This document shows, in pieces, positions 35,402 through 45,100 of a DNA stretch of 64,000 bases (position 1 is its first letter; every line of letters starts with the position of its first letter). The position numbers were made by a program, and so were the translations under genes. Origin of the DNA: Ignavibacteria bacterium (GTDB lineage: Bacteria; Bacteroidota; Ignavibacteria; Ignavibacteriales; Ignavibacteriaceae); assembly GCA_030693705.1 (NCBI GenBank), contig JAUYAB010000022.1:1-64000 (forward strand). The letters run 5' to 3'. The notes below the pieces were generated by a model that was not told the origin of the DNA, made no database searches, and was given only the letters and a program-made list of their open reading frames with translations.

Positions 35402-37426
35402 CTACTTTTTCACCGCATTCACTAATTTCTCAATCGCGCTCACAATCATCAACTCGGTTTGTCCGTAAGGTTTTTTTGCTTCGAGTAAAAGATTATCTGT
35501 GGCTTTTATCCAGTCTTCCTTCGGTTTTTGTTTTTTATCGAGTAGTGAAAGCGTCTCTAATCCGGCTTCCGAAATAAGTTTTAAGTTTAATGAGAGCGGC
35601 TCAATTTCTTTTAATATTGGCGAAAGATTTATTGTCTTTACAAGTTTTTCGTGATTATTCTTCCACAAATTTAATTGTACAATAATTTCTTTTTTTAATT
35701 CTTTTTTACCGGCTAAAAACTCAGTCATTAATTTTCTAAACTTACGTGCAGTGTTTGCGTCGGGAAAAGCGGCATCTACAACCCGGGTATAGGGGGAAAA
35801 AGAATCATAGTGTACTCCATGGTTATGCCGTGTATAAATTTTTAAAGGTTCAATTACATCAAGTAAAGTTTTTAATGCTGTGCAATCTCCATTGTTTGTT
35901 AATCGGCGCAGCATCAACTCTTGATTTTTTATGTGAGTAATTCCCAGTTCTTCCAACCGGAAACTAACATTTTCAAGTCTTCGGTACATATCACCCAGAT
36001 CGCGTACGTTTTGCGGCGACCAAAAGCGTTCTGCAATTGCGGCAGTGCGGGGCCAAATGCGTGAATCAACATTTTCAGGTACAACAAACTCAGCCCACAT
36101 GGTTGCTTCGCCGCCGAGAACAAATTTCTTTTCCGCATCGCTTAATTTTGAATTAGCCGGAACCGGATCGTTTAAGTAGTGATAATCCGTTGGTTGAATT
36201 AAATCAATATAGTAGCCGCTGGAAAGGATTCCCATATAACCTTGTTGTGCGGCTTTTGCAAGCGCTTCAGTTCCTCGCCATGATTGAATAACAATATTTT
36301 TTGGTAACTCCGGTTGGAGAATTTCATCCCAGCCGATCATCTTTTTTTCATACTTCGTAAGGATTGCTAAAATTCTTTTATTGAATAGCGTTTGCAGATC
36401 GTGGTTACTTTTAATTTCGTTTTCCTTCATGAACTTTTGTATTTGCTCATTCTTGTTCCATTGATTTCCATTATTTTCATCTCCGCCGATATGCATATAT
36501 TCATCGGTGAAAAGTTCACACATCTCTTTAAAGAATGCATCAAAGAATTTATACGTTTCTTCAATGGTTGGATTAAAGGTTGGATCAAAAACACCCCATC
36601 GCCGTTCGATGGTGTAAGGACCGGGTGCGCTTGCTAATTCGGGATAACCGACAAACCATGAAGTTGAATGTCCCGGAATGTCAAATTCCGGAATAACACG
36701 GATACCGCGGTCTTCCGCGTAAGCAAGAATTTCTTTTATCTGCGCTTGCGTGTAATACATTCCGTCTGAGCCAAGCTGATGAAGTTTTGGAAAGGCTTTG
36801 CATTCAACACGGAAACCTTGATCTTCGCTCAAGTGCCAATGAAAAACATTCAACTTAACGGATGCCATCGCATCAAGATTTCTTTTAATAACTTCAACCG
36901 GCATAAAATGGCGGCAAGCGTCCATCATCAGTCCACGCCAGGGGAAACGAGGTTTATCGCCTATAGTAACAACCGGAAAGAAATAATTCGATTCATCGTT
37001 TTGTAAAAGTTGGAGAATCGTTTCCATTCCGCGCATCGCACCGAGATCGGTTTTTGCTTTTAGCAATATTTTATTTATTGAAATTTGAAGTGAATACGAT
37101 TCATCTTCATTCAACAAAACCTTTCCCGGATGTTCGATTGAGATGATGCAATCGGCGGTATCGGCAGTTGATTTTTCCGTGATGTTGTCTTGCGGAAAAA
37201 ATAAACCGGTTCTCCCTGAAAGACGGCGAAGCACACGTGTTGCGTATGGATAAATTCGTTTGTCAACATTTCCGGTAATCGCAATGTCGAAAGAATGAGT
37301 TAAAATAAATTTGCCATTACCTGAAGAAATTTTTTCGGGAACAGGCATAAGGTTTAAAGTTTGCGGAGTCATGTTGGCGCTCGCTAATATTATTATAAAG
37401 ATCGCAAAATAAAGTAAACGTTTCAT
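35402..37426 (-). CDS. Exported beta-N-acetylhexosaminidase, glycoside hydrolase family 20
   Basis: 674 residues with a signal peptide (MKRLLYFAIFIIILASANM). An N-terminal GH20b domain (about 25-150) precedes the TIM-barrel catalytic domain (about 155-490), with WRGLMMDACRHF, LNVFHWHLSEDQGFR and the catalytic Asp-Glu pair in MHIGGDENNGNQW near residue 315. A helical C-terminal region follows. It removes terminal GlcNAc or GalNAc from glycans or chitin fragments by substrate-assisted catalysis in the periplasm or outside. It starts 30 nt after the dGTPase gene on the same strand and ends at a clear terminator. Confidence 0.94.
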   Translation of the reverse strand: MKRLLYFAIFIIILASANMTPQTLNLMPVPEKISSGNGKFILTHSFDIAITGNVDKRIYPYATRVLRRLSGRTGLFFPQDNITEKSTADTADCIISIEHPGKVLLNEDESYSLQISINKILLKAKTDLGAMRGMETILQLLQNDESNYFFPVVTIGDKPRFPWRGLMMDACRHFMPVEVIKRNLDAMASVKLNVFHWHLSEDQGFRVECKAFPKLHQLGSDGMYYTQAQIKEILAYAEDRGIRVIPEFDIPGHSTSWFVGYPELASAPGPYTIERRWGVFDPTFNPTIEETYKFFDAFFKEMCELFTDEYMHIGGDENNGNQWNKNEQIQKFMKENEIKSNHDLQTLFNKRILAILTKYEKKMIGWDEILQPELPKNIVIQSWRGTEALAKAAQQGYMGILSSGYYIDLIQPTDYHYLNDPVPANSKLSDAEKKFVLGGEATMWAEFVVPENVDSRIWPRTAAIAERFWSPQNVRDLGDMYRRLENVSFRLEELGITHIKNQELMLRRLTNNGDCTALKTLLDVIEPLKIYTRHNHGVHYDSFSPYTRVVDAAFPDANTARKFRKLMTEFLAGKKELKKEIIVQLNLWKNNHEKLVKTINLSPILKEIEPLSLNLKLISEAGLETLSLLDKKQKPKEDWIKATDNLLLEAKKPYGQTELMIVSAIEKLVNAVKK

Positions 37427-37456
37427 AAAGTGTTTTTCCTTTCGGTTTGGTCTGTT

Positions 37457-38839
37457 TTATTGTGGCAGAGAAATTCCTTTTAGTTTTCGATAAAGAGAAA
37501 CGGCAAAGCTGTCCGTCATCCCGGAAATAAAATCCGTGATCTGCAAAAGTTTTGAATAAAAATCTTCTTCGGAATTTTTAGCGAGCGTAAATTGCTGCGG
37601 AAAAAGTTTGATGATGGTTTTTGTCCGGTGAGAAAGCTGGGCGTTTGTTGAATCAAGCAGAGCTGAAACAAAAATATCAAGCAGTCCGCCAAGCACTTCG
37701 TATCCAACCGCTTCCCGCTCGATTACGGTTTTATAAGAATAAATTTTTTCTACGGAAATTTTTTCAATTGTTTCCAGCGGTTTACGGGCTGAAATAACAC
37801 TGATCAGTTCACTCTCAAAATTACCGGCGAGAATTTGTTCTTCATTATCAATAAAAACTTTTGCCAACTGTTCCACCAGCAGAGTAATTGCCTTTGCGCG
37901 CAAATAACCGATCTTCTCTTTTTCATCTCGCGTATTATAGAGTTTTAATTTCGTTTTGCCGATAAGCGGCATCAACAAGTTTTCAGTTTCTTCAAATGAA
38001 ACCAATCCGAGATGCGAACCATCCTCAAGATCCATGATGCGGTAGCAAATATCGTCTGCAGCTTCAACTAAAAAGGCAAGCGGATGACGGCACCAGAAAA
38101 ATGAATTTTTGTCCTTCGCTTTTTTTACCAATCCGACTTTACCGGCAACCTCTTGAAAAATATTTTTCTCCGATTGGAAGAATCCAAACTTTTTGTAAAT
38201 CTTCGGCGGTCTATTTGTTGAAGTTGTTAAAAACGTTTCAGCTTCAAAAAATGATTCCTTTGGATATTTTGTGAACGTCGCAAGCGTTGCGAAGGTTAAC
38301 CGAAGTCCACCTTTAATATCCGGATTTTGCAATTGAGAAATAATTCTAAAACCCTGCGCGTTTCCTTCGAACTTAATTAAGTCGTTCCATTTTTTATGAT
38401 CGTTAATTTTTTCTTCGAGTGATTTTCCATTTCCGGTTTTGAAATAATCGGAGATAGCATCTTCACCGGAATGTCCAAACGGCGGGTTGCCGATATCATG
38501 CGCCAAACAAGCGGCGGCAACAATTTCACCAAAATGAAATTTTGTAAAATTCTTTTTAAGTGATGGATGCCGTTCAATAATCTTTTCACCAACCAGATTT
38601 CCAAGCGAACGCCCGACGCACGAAACTTCCAAGCTGTGCGTCAACCGTGTGTGAACGAAATCGCTTTCCGGCAAAGGAAAAACCTGGGTCTTGTCCTGTA
38701 GTCTTCTAAACGCAGAAGAAAACACCACGCGGTCAAAATCTTTTTGAAACGCGCTTCGCCCATCATAAGAAGGATTATTCTTCTGATCGTTTTTATCGTA
38801 GCCAAGAATTTTAGTTGAAAGAAGTTTTTCCCAACGCAT
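37457..38839 (-). CDS. dgt: Deoxyguanosinetriphosphate triphosphohydrolase-like protein
   Basis: 460 residues. HD-domain metal ligands are seen in FVHTRLTHSLEV and CLAHDIGNPPFGHSGE. Signature segments SSAFRRLQDKTQVFPL and FLVEAADDICYRIMDLEDG are typical of dNTPases of the dGTPase family. It hydrolyses dNTPs to deoxynucleoside and triphosphate and so limits the dNTP pool. It is divergent from recG, with 119 nt between the start codons, and is followed by the GH20 gene, an unrelated partner. Confidence 0.92.
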   Translation of the reverse strand: MRWEKLLSTKILGYDKNDQKNNPSYDGRSAFQKDFDRVVFSSAFRRLQDKTQVFPLPESDFVHTRLTHSLEVSCVGRSLGNLVGEKIIERHPSLKKNFTKFHFGEIVAAACLAHDIGNPPFGHSGEDAISDYFKTGNGKSLEEKINDHKKWNDLIKFEGNAQGFRIISQLQNPDIKGGLRLTFATLATFTKYPKESFFEAETFLTTSTNRPPKIYKKFGFFQSEKNIFQEVAGKVGLVKKAKDKNSFFWCRHPLAFLVEAADDICYRIMDLEDGSHLGLVSFEETENLLMPLIGKTKLKLYNTRDEKEKIGYLRAKAITLLVEQLAKVFIDNEEQILAGNFESELISVISARKPLETIEKISVEKIYSYKTVIEREAVGYEVLGGLLDIFVSALLDSTNAQLSHRTKTIIKLFPQQFTLAKNSEEDFYSKLLQITDFISGMTDSFAVSLYRKLKGISLPQ

Positions 38840-38958
38840 AGTAATCTTCGTTTGTTAATGGGTGTGAAAGTTTTCTACTTTCTTATTACTAAAATATTAT
38901 TTTTCCTATTAATTTGACATGAGAATTAGAGAAAGTTAGGAACGAGACAAATCAACGT

Positions 38959-41169
38959 ATGAACGCACAAAGCAGCAATCCATTAGAACAGTCAATCCAA
39001 TATATTAAAACCGTTGGACCGAAGCGTGCGGAAACGTTTGCCAGGGTAGGGATTCGTTCTATAAAAGATTTGCTTTTCTATTTCCCTACCCGCTATTTAG
39101 ATAGAAGAAATTTACTCACCTCAAGCAAAGCGTATAAAGTTGTTGAAGATGGATACGACGGCGAAATAACAGTTATCGGAAAAGTGGTTGATAAAGATTC
39201 GCGTTCTTTTAGAGGGAAAACAATTTTAAACGTAAAGCTGCGGGATGAAGATGGATATTTCGGATGCGTTTGGTTTCAAGGGGCAAAATATTTTCAAGAT
39301 AAATTTAACAGCGGAGAAATCTTTGCCATCTCGGCAAAGCCGACTATCTCCCGTTATGGCGAGCTGCAATTCGTTCATCCCGATTTTGACAGAATAAGCG
39401 AAGACGAATCGCAATTTTTTTACAACACCGGAAAAATTATTCCTTTCTACCGCATTCCGAAAGAATTAAAAGAAAAGAACATCGGCGATCTCAGTTTCCG
39501 CAAAATAATTTCATTCGCAATTGAAGAACATCTTTCTTTGGTGAAAGAAACACTTCCGGCAAGATTGAAAGAGAAACACAATCTTCAAGATTTACAAGAC
39601 GCTTTACGGCAAATGCATTTCCCGGAAAGCGAAGAGCAATTGAACGAAGCGAAGAAGAGATTTTCATACGAAGAACTATTTTACATTGAAACACTCGTCG
39701 CTCTTCGGAAAAATAATTACAAAGAAAAGTTAAAAGGACTTTCGCTTCCGCTGAAAACAAATCTTGTAAAAGATTTTATCAAATCACTTTCGTTTGAGTT
39801 AACCACCGCTCAGAAAAAAGTTCTCACGGAAATTCTTTCCGACATGAAAAACGAAAAGCCGATGAACAGATTACTTCAAGGAGATGTAGGAAGCGGTAAA
39901 ACAATTGTTGCGCTCATCGCGATGTTGGTTGCTGTTGATAACGGTTATCAAGCCGCAATAATGGTTCCCACAGAAATTTTAGCGGATCAGCACGCAAAAA
40001 ATATTTCAAAACTATTCCAGCATTTTCATTCTCTTTATCCTCAGTATGAAATTAAACCGACACTGATTATCGGCGGACAAAAGAAAAGTTTGCGCAACAA
40101 AAATCTTGATGAGATCGCATTGCAAGAAGCTGACATCATCATCGGAACACATGCGTTGTTTGAGGAAGAAGTTCATTTTAAAAAACTTGGACTCGTGATT
40201 ATCGACGAGCAGCACCGCTTTGGAGTTGCACAGCGTGCAAGACTCGCATCAAAGGGAAGCGTTCCCGAAGTTATCGTAATGTCTGCCACACCAATTCCGC
40301 GAACGCTTTCAATGACCATCTACGGCGATCTGGATGTTTCAACCATCGATGAGATGCCGAAGAACAGAGTTCCGATAAAAACTTTTTTGCGCGGAGAAAT
40401 CAAACTTCCGGACATTTACAAGTTTATTGTTGACAAAACTAAAGAAGGTGTTCAGACGTTCATCGTTTATCCGCTTGTCGAGGAGTCTGAAAAATTGGAA
40501 TTGAAAGCCGCAACAACTCTGTATGAAAATTTAAAAGAAACTTATTTCAAAGATTTAAACGTTGGATTAATCCACGGAAGAATGAAATGGCAGGAAAAAG
40601 AAGAAGCGATGCTTCTTTTCGCTGCAAAGAAATATGATGTGCTGATCTCCACCACGGTTATTGAAGTTGGAATCGATATTCCCGGCGCAAACATCATGCT
40701 TATTGATGACGCACATCGTTTCGGTCTATCGCAGCTTCATCAACTCCGTGGAAGAGTTGGCAGAGGAACAGAGCAAGCCTACTGCATTCTTGTAACGAAG
40801 GATGAATACGCAGCTTCTTCCGCGCGTTTGCCGAAGGAACTGGAATACTTGTCACCCGTCTTAATCGAAAAATATAAATCGGCAATTCGTCTTCAAACGA
40901 TGGTAAAGCATCTTGATGGATTTAAAATTGCCGAAGTTGATATGAGGTTGAGAGGTCCCGGAGATATTTTTGGAGTGAAGCAAAGCGGGTTTCCCGAATT
41001 AAAATATTCAGACATTATAAAAGACGGCGATCTCCTTTTGCAGGCAAAGACAGACGCATTCGAGATCGTTGCAAGTGATCCGCAACTATTAAAAGAAGAG
41101 CATGCAGTGATCAGAAAAAATCTTCTCGAACACTATTCTGAAAATTTAAAGTACGCTAAAGTCGGGTGA
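38959..41169 (+). CDS. recG: ATP-dependent DNA helicase RecG
   Basis: 736 residues, slightly longer than the E. coli protein (693). An N-terminal wedge/OB domain (about 10-190, VGPKRAETFARVGI and DLLFYFPTRYLDRR) precedes two helicase domains with Walker A GDVGSGKT, DEQHRFG (motif II), SATPIPRT (motif III), GLIHGRMKW and HQLRGRVGRG (motif VI). RecG reverses stalled forks and branch-migrates Holliday junctions. The ATG at 38959 has AACGAG upstream, a weak ribosome-binding site. Confidence 0.96.
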   Translation: MNAQSSNPLEQSIQYIKTVGPKRAETFARVGIRSIKDLLFYFPTRYLDRRNLLTSSKAYKVVEDGYDGEITVIGKVVDKDSRSFRGKTILNVKLRDEDGYFGCVWFQGAKYFQDKFNSGEIFAISAKPTISRYGELQFVHPDFDRISEDESQFFYNTGKIIPFYRIPKELKEKNIGDLSFRKIISFAIEEHLSLVKETLPARLKEKHNLQDLQDALRQMHFPESEEQLNEAKKRFSYEELFYIETLVALRKNNYKEKLKGLSLPLKTNLVKDFIKSLSFELTTAQKKVLTEILSDMKNEKPMNRLLQGDVGSGKTIVALIAMLVAVDNGYQAAIMVPTEILADQHAKNISKLFQHFHSLYPQYEIKPTLIIGGQKKSLRNKNLDEIALQEADIIIGTHALFEEEVHFKKLGLVIIDEQHRFGVAQRARLASKGSVPEVIVMSATPIPRTLSMTIYGDLDVSTIDEMPKNRVPIKTFLRGEIKLPDIYKFIVDKTKEGVQTFIVYPLVEESEKLELKAATTLYENLKETYFKDLNVGLIHGRMKWQEKEEAMLLFAAKKYDVLISTTVIEVGIDIPGANIMLIDDAHRFGLSQLHQLRGRVGRGTEQAYCILVTKDEYAASSARLPKELEYLSPVLIEKYKSAIRLQTMVKHLDGFKIAEVDMRLRGPGDIFGVKQSGFPELKYSDIIKDGDLLLQAKTDAFEIVASDPQLLKEEHAVIRKNLLEHYSENLKYAKVG

Positions 41170-41241
41170 TGAAAATATTTTCCTGAAAATCTTAAGCGAA
41201 AACTTTTTTTTATTTTTTTTTTGTTGAGAGAGCAAAAAATA

Positions 41242-41269
41242 TTGACATAAAAATTTTTCTACTTATATT
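41242..41269 (+). promoter_or_regulatory. Promoter of the ATP-grasp/GNAT/kamA operon
   Basis: TTGACA (41242-41247), a 16-nt spacer and TATATT (41264-41269). Transcription would start about 41276, leaving just enough leader for the ribosome-binding site GGAG at 41291-41294. The match is by eye. Confidence 0.55.
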
Positions 41270-41324
41270 TGTACAAAAAAAATAATAAAAGGAGACAAAA
41301 ATTTTTTCATCACGTAATGTTCGC

Positions 41325-42383
41325 TTGAATGTTGCACTAACATTTAATGTAAAACCCGAAAGTAATTCTTTCATTGATGAATTGTCTCCAAACCCGGTAA
41401 CATCTTTTCTGAACTCACCAAAAAAAATCCAGGATACATTTGCTGAGTGGGATAGCCGCGACACCGTCAATGCTGTGCGCGATGCACTTGAACAATTCCA
41501 CTCGGTCACAATGATCGAAGCTGACTATAACGCTTTCGAAAAATTAAAAGAAGTAAAACCCGATATCGTCTTTAATGTTGCCGAAGGATTCTTCGGCGTA
41601 AGCAGAGAAGCGCAAATCCCTGCGATGCTTGACATGCTGAATATTCCTTACACCGGTTCAGATCCTTCAACGCTCGCAATTTGTTTAGACAAGGCTCGCA
41701 CGAAAGAAATTTTATTTTACTACAAGATTCCAACCGCTAAATTTTTAGTTGTTGACCAAGTTGATGACCTAAAGAAATTTGATTTGCAGTTTCCTGTAAT
41801 CGTTAAACCAAACGCAGAAGGCTCAAGTAAAGGAATTTTTACATCATCCTTTGTAAAAAACTATGTTGATCTGGAAAAAGAAGTTGAAAGAGTACTAAAC
41901 GAGTATAATCAATCGGCATTGTTGGAAGAATTTTTACCGGGAAGAGAATTTACGGTTGCGATGCTCGGCAACGGAAGTGAAGCAGAAGTTCTGCCGATCG
42001 TTGAAATAAATTATTCGGAATTCCCCGAAGACTTCATCCCGATTTATTCTTACGAAGCAAAATGGATTTTAGACACAAAAGAAAATCCGCTTGATGTTTT
42101 TTCCTGTCCGGCAAAACTCTCTGCTGAACTTGAACGAAAAATCAAGAACGTTTGTTTAGAAACATATAAAGTTCTTCGCTGCAGAGACTGGAGCAGAATA
42201 GATGTTCGTCTTGATGTAAACGGAGAACCGAATATTATTGAAATAAATCCCTTGCCGGGAATTTTGCCCGATCCGAAAGATAATTCATGTTATCCGAAGG
42301 CTGCAAGAACCGCCGGAATGGATTACACAACCATGTTAAATAAAGTTTTATACACAGCAGCCAAACGTTACAACTTAGTATGA
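41325..42383 (+). CDS. D-Ala-D-Ala-ligase-like ATP-grasp enzyme 1
   Basis: 352 residues from TTG 41325. AAAGGAG (41288-41294) is 30 nt before this TTG but only 6 nt before an in-frame ATT at 41301, so AUU may be the true start and add eight residues. Family marks: NVAEGFFG and YTGSDPSTLAICLDK (N-domain), FPVIVKPNAEGSSKGI (ATP-binding), LLEEFLPGREFTVAML (central domain), and RIDVRLDVNGEPNIIEINPLPG with the metal-binding E and N. These enzymes activate a carboxylate with ATP and join it to an amine. The second ligase gene overlaps it by 4 nt. It is distinct from peptidoglycan Ddl by context; the substrate may be beta-lysine (see kamA). Confidence 0.85.
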   Translation: MNVALTFNVKPESNSFIDELSPNPVTSFLNSPKKIQDTFAEWDSRDTVNAVRDALEQFHSVTMIEADYNAFEKLKEVKPDIVFNVAEGFFGVSREAQIPAMLDMLNIPYTGSDPSTLAICLDKARTKEILFYYKIPTAKFLVVDQVDDLKKFDLQFPVIVKPNAEGSSKGIFTSSFVKNYVDLEKEVERVLNEYNQSALLEEFLPGREFTVAMLGNGSEAEVLPIVEINYSEFPEDFIPIYSYEAKWILDTKENPLDVFSCPAKLSAELERKIKNVCLETYKVLRCRDWSRIDVRLDVNGEPNIIEINPLPGILPDPKDNSCYPKAARTAGMDYTTMLNKVLYTAAKRYNLV

Positions 42384-43441
42384 TCACTGACGCCAAAATA
42401 TTGCTTTGTTACAATGCGCCGGTAAGCATTTATCAAGTCTATAACGGAAAGCCGAAAGAATTTGATGGAACCGTTGACGATACATCGGAAAGCAGTTTTG
42501 TTAATGAGCTTGATACTCTGGTTGCTTCGCTTCAAAAATATTTTAGCAGCGTTGAAACGTTAGCTATTACCAAAAACATCGGCGAATCAATTAGAAAAAT
42601 TTCAGCGATTAATCCCGATGCAATTTTTAATATGGTTGAATCGGTTGAAGGGAACGCTACGTTCGAAGCTTTTCACGCAGGAATTTTTGATCTTTTAGAT
42701 ATTCCATACACGGGAAACCATCCGCAAGCGCTCGGGAATTGTTTGAATAAAACTTATGCAAAACAAATTCTTCGTTCGCACGGAATTAAAACTCCCGGTT
42801 CACTCACCTATAGACCCCACTCACGTATTACACAAAAAAGTTTTTCTTTGCAATTTCCGGTCATCACTAAATTAGCAAAAGAAGATGCAAGCATCGGAAT
42901 TTCCGAACACTCGGTTGTCTCTTCTTTTGAGAATTTAAAAAAGCAGATAAAGTTTTTAACTTCAACATATAACCAGGAGGTTATTGTTGAAGAGTACATT
43001 GCAGGAAGAGAGTTCAACATTGCGGTTTTAGGAAACAGCACACTGCCGATCTCGGAAATCGATTTCAGCGGTTTGCCCGATCATCTTCCTAAAATTGTAA
43101 CGTACGAAGGGAAATGGATTTCGGAAAGTGTGTATTACAAACACACGAATCCCCAATGTCCAGCTCCGCTTTCTGAAGAACAGAGAAAAAATATTTCAGC
43201 CACCGCGCTCGCAACTTACAACGCGATGGAGTGCAGAGATTATGCACGCGTTGATATTCGTTTGGATAAAAACAATGTTCCTTACGTTATTGAAGTAAAT
43301 CCGAATCCCGATATATCAACAGATTCCGGTTTCGCGCGCGCGGCTAAAGCATCCGGTCTTCACTACGAAGAAATGCTATTCAAAATAATTAATTTAGCTT
43401 TACACAGAGGAAAACGTGATACGCAAATTAAAGCAGGCTGA
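42380..43441 (+). CDS. D-Ala-D-Ala-ligase-like ATP-grasp enzyme 2
   Basis: 353 residues. It begins inside the stop codon of the first ligase (ATGA, 4-nt overlap). It keeps the ATP-grasp blocks YTGNHPQALGNCLNK, FPVITKLAKEDASIGIS, VEEYIAGREFNIAVLG and ARVDIRLDKNNVPYVIEVNPNPDIS, so the metal-binding Glu and Asn are present. It is a diverged paralogue of the first enzyme, with a different N-domain (NMVESVEGNATFEAF versus NVAEGFFGVSREAQI), suggesting a different acceptor or a second ligation step. The GNAT gene overlaps its end by 26 nt. Confidence 0.85.
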   Translation: MITDAKILLCYNAPVSIYQVYNGKPKEFDGTVDDTSESSFVNELDTLVASLQKYFSSVETLAITKNIGESIRKISAINPDAIFNMVESVEGNATFEAFHAGIFDLLDIPYTGNHPQALGNCLNKTYAKQILRSHGIKTPGSLTYRPHSRITQKSFSLQFPVITKLAKEDASIGISEHSVVSSFENLKKQIKFLTSTYNQEVIVEEYIAGREFNIAVLGNSTLPISEIDFSGLPDHLPKIVTYEGKWISESVYYKHTNPQCPAPLSEEQRKNISATALATYNAMECRDYARVDIRLDKNNVPYVIEVNPNPDISTDSGFARAAKASGLHYEEMLFKIINLALHRGKRDTQIKAG

Positions 43442-43892
43442 CCGCCCCGCTTTAGAAACAATTTTACGGAAAACAAATAACTTTCAAGATGAAGAAGTAA
43501 GTGTTGCTTTAGAACTGATTGATATTGCGCTGTTAAATGAAGAACTAAGCGATTATCATATTTTTGTTTACACAGAAAAAGGAAAAGTTCTCGGGTATCA
43601 CTGCACCGGTAAACGCCCTTTAACGGATGGAGTTTATGATCTTTACTGGATCGTAGTTGACCCCGAAAGTTCCGGCAAAGGAATCGGAAAAAAATTAGTG
43701 CTTCACGCCGAAGCTTTTGTTCGTGAAAGAAATGGACGATGGCTTCTGGCGGAAACTTCTTCTAAAGAATTGTACGGCGCAACGCAGAAATTTTATTTTA
43801 AAAATGAATTTTCCATCGTTGCAGAGATAAATGATTTTTATGCTGTTGGAGACGCGCTGCTTGTCTTCGGTAAATATATGTTGAACAAATGA
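43416..43892 (+). CDS. GNAT acetyltransferase in the kamA cluster
   Basis: 158 residues from GTG 43416, which has GAGG (43407-43410) at a good distance. The acetyl-CoA loop is VDPESSGKGIGKKLV, followed by a helix and the segment LYGATQKFYFKNEF. It overlaps the second ATP-grasp gene by 26 nt, a strong sign of coupled expression. Beta-lysine N-acetyltransferase (AblB) of methanogens and some bacteria is longer (about 270 residues), so this is not a clear AblB. N-acylation of beta-lysine or of a ligated product is a reasonable guess. Confidence 0.85.
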   Translation: MIRKLKQADRPALETILRKTNNFQDEEVSVALELIDIALLNEELSDYHIFVYTEKGKVLGYHCTGKRPLTDGVYDLYWIVVDPESSGKGIGKKLVLHAEAFVRERNGRWLLAETSSKELYGATQKFYFKNEFSIVAEINDFYAVGDALLVFGKYMLNK

Positions 43893-43905
43893 GTAAGGTG
43901 AAGTA

Positions 43906-45075
43906 ATGGAACAATGGCAACAAATGGTTCGAGACAGTGTACACACTGTTGATCAATTAGTTGAAAAATTCGGTATTGATAGAACCGTTGCTGAGAGTCT
44001 GAATCAATTTTTTCAGGTTCGCATCAATCCCTATTATTTAAGTTTGATACGCGAACCGGGCGATCCTATCTGGCTGCAATGCGTGCCTGATATTCGAGAA
44101 CTGAATGACTTTGACGCGAACGACGATCCGTTGAATGAGGACGCGATGAGTCCCGTTCCCAATATCACGCATCGTTATCCCGACCGCGCTTTGTTTTTAA
44201 CAACAAGCCAATGCGGATTGTACTGCCGTTTCTGTACAAGAAAACGGAAAGTCGGCGACCAGGATAAAATCTCCATGAAAGGATTGGAAGCCGCTTTTAA
44301 TTATTTGGAACAGCACACCGAGATCCGCGATGTTATTCTTTCCGGCGGTGATCCGTTGATGCTTACCGATGTAATGCTTGAAAAAATTCTAAAACGCCTG
44401 CGCACAATTCCGCATATTGAAATTATTCGTCTCGGAACAAAAATGCCGTGCGTGCTTCCGCAGCGCATTACACCAAAACTTGTGGAGATGCTGAAAAAAT
44501 ATCATCCGATTTATGTGAACACGCACTTCAATCATCCGTGGGAAATTACACCGGAAAGTTCTAAAGCGTGTGAAATGCTCGCGAACGCCGGTTGCCCGGT
44601 CGGCAACCAGATGGTTTTGATGAAAGGTGTTAATGACGATCCGTTGGTTGTAAGAGAATTAATGCAAAAACTTTTGAAGATCAGAGTGAAACCTTACTAT
44701 ATATATATGGCGGATCAAACAAAGGGAACGCATCACTTCAGAACTTCAATTGCTAAAGGATTGGAAATAATTGAAAACCTCCGCGGATGGACGAGCGGTT
44801 TGGCAATTCCTCACTTTGTAATTGATGCTCCAGGCGGCGGCGGAAAGATTCCTCTCATCCCGAATTACGTACTTCATTACGATGAAGATAAAATTATTCT
44901 CCGTAACTATAAGAATAAAATCTTTGCTTACGATAACATCAGGGAAAATGAACCGTCTAGCGGCAAAGCGAATAAAGGAACCGAGAGAAGAACTGCGAAA
45001 GAGAAAACCAGGAAGACAATTCCTTCTACAAGAAAAATTATTCTGGCAGACTTAAGCGAAATTGAAATGATGTAA
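43906..45075 (+). CDS. kamA: Lysine 2,3-aminomutase (KamA family radical SAM enzyme)
   Basis: 389 residues. The radical-SAM cluster motif is Cys103, Cys107, Cys110 (CGLYCRFC), and the PLP lysine is Lys314 (GGGGKIP). Asp270 (YIYMADQ) and Asp307 (FVIDAPG) match Asp293 and Asp330 of the clostridial enzyme, with identical 37- and 7-residue spacings to each other and to the PLP lysine. Those Asp residues bind the lysine side amino group and are replaced in glutamate 2,3-aminomutases, so lysine to beta-lysine is the best prediction. A Lys/Arg-rich tail follows residue 350. It is not near efp/epmA, arguing against an EpmB role. AAGGTG precedes the ATG. It is the last gene of the four-gene operon. 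Confidence 0.9.
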   Translation: MEQWQQMVRDSVHTVDQLVEKFGIDRTVAESLNQFFQVRINPYYLSLIREPGDPIWLQCVPDIRELNDFDANDDPLNEDAMSPVPNITHRYPDRALFLTTSQCGLYCRFCTRKRKVGDQDKISMKGLEAAFNYLEQHTEIRDVILSGGDPLMLTDVMLEKILKRLRTIPHIEIIRLGTKMPCVLPQRITPKLVEMLKKYHPIYVNTHFNHPWEITPESSKACEMLANAGCPVGNQMVLMKGVNDDPLVVRELMQKLLKIRVKPYYIYMADQTKGTHHFRTSIAKGLEIIENLRGWTSGLAIPHFVIDAPGGGGKIPLIPNYVLHYDEDKIILRNYKNKIFAYDNIRENEPSSGKANKGTERRTAKEKTRKTIPSTRKIILADLSEIEMM

Positions 45076-45100
45076 ACAGGTCAATTGTTTTGTAAGATAT

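Noticed and set aside
38914-38942. Promoter before recG (TTGACA)
   Set aside because: At 17 nt spacing the -10 region reads TAGGAA, too weak to report.
41325-43441. Peptidoglycan D-alanine-D-alanine ligases (ddl)
   Set aside because: Two diverged copies coupled to a lysine 2,3-aminomutase and a GNAT gene, with no mur genes nearby, make a cell-wall role less likely, although the fold is the same.
43906-45075. EF-P beta-lysylation enzyme EpmB
   Set aside because: No efp or epmA gene is adjacent, and the gene sits in an operon with ATP-grasp ligases and a GNAT enzyme.
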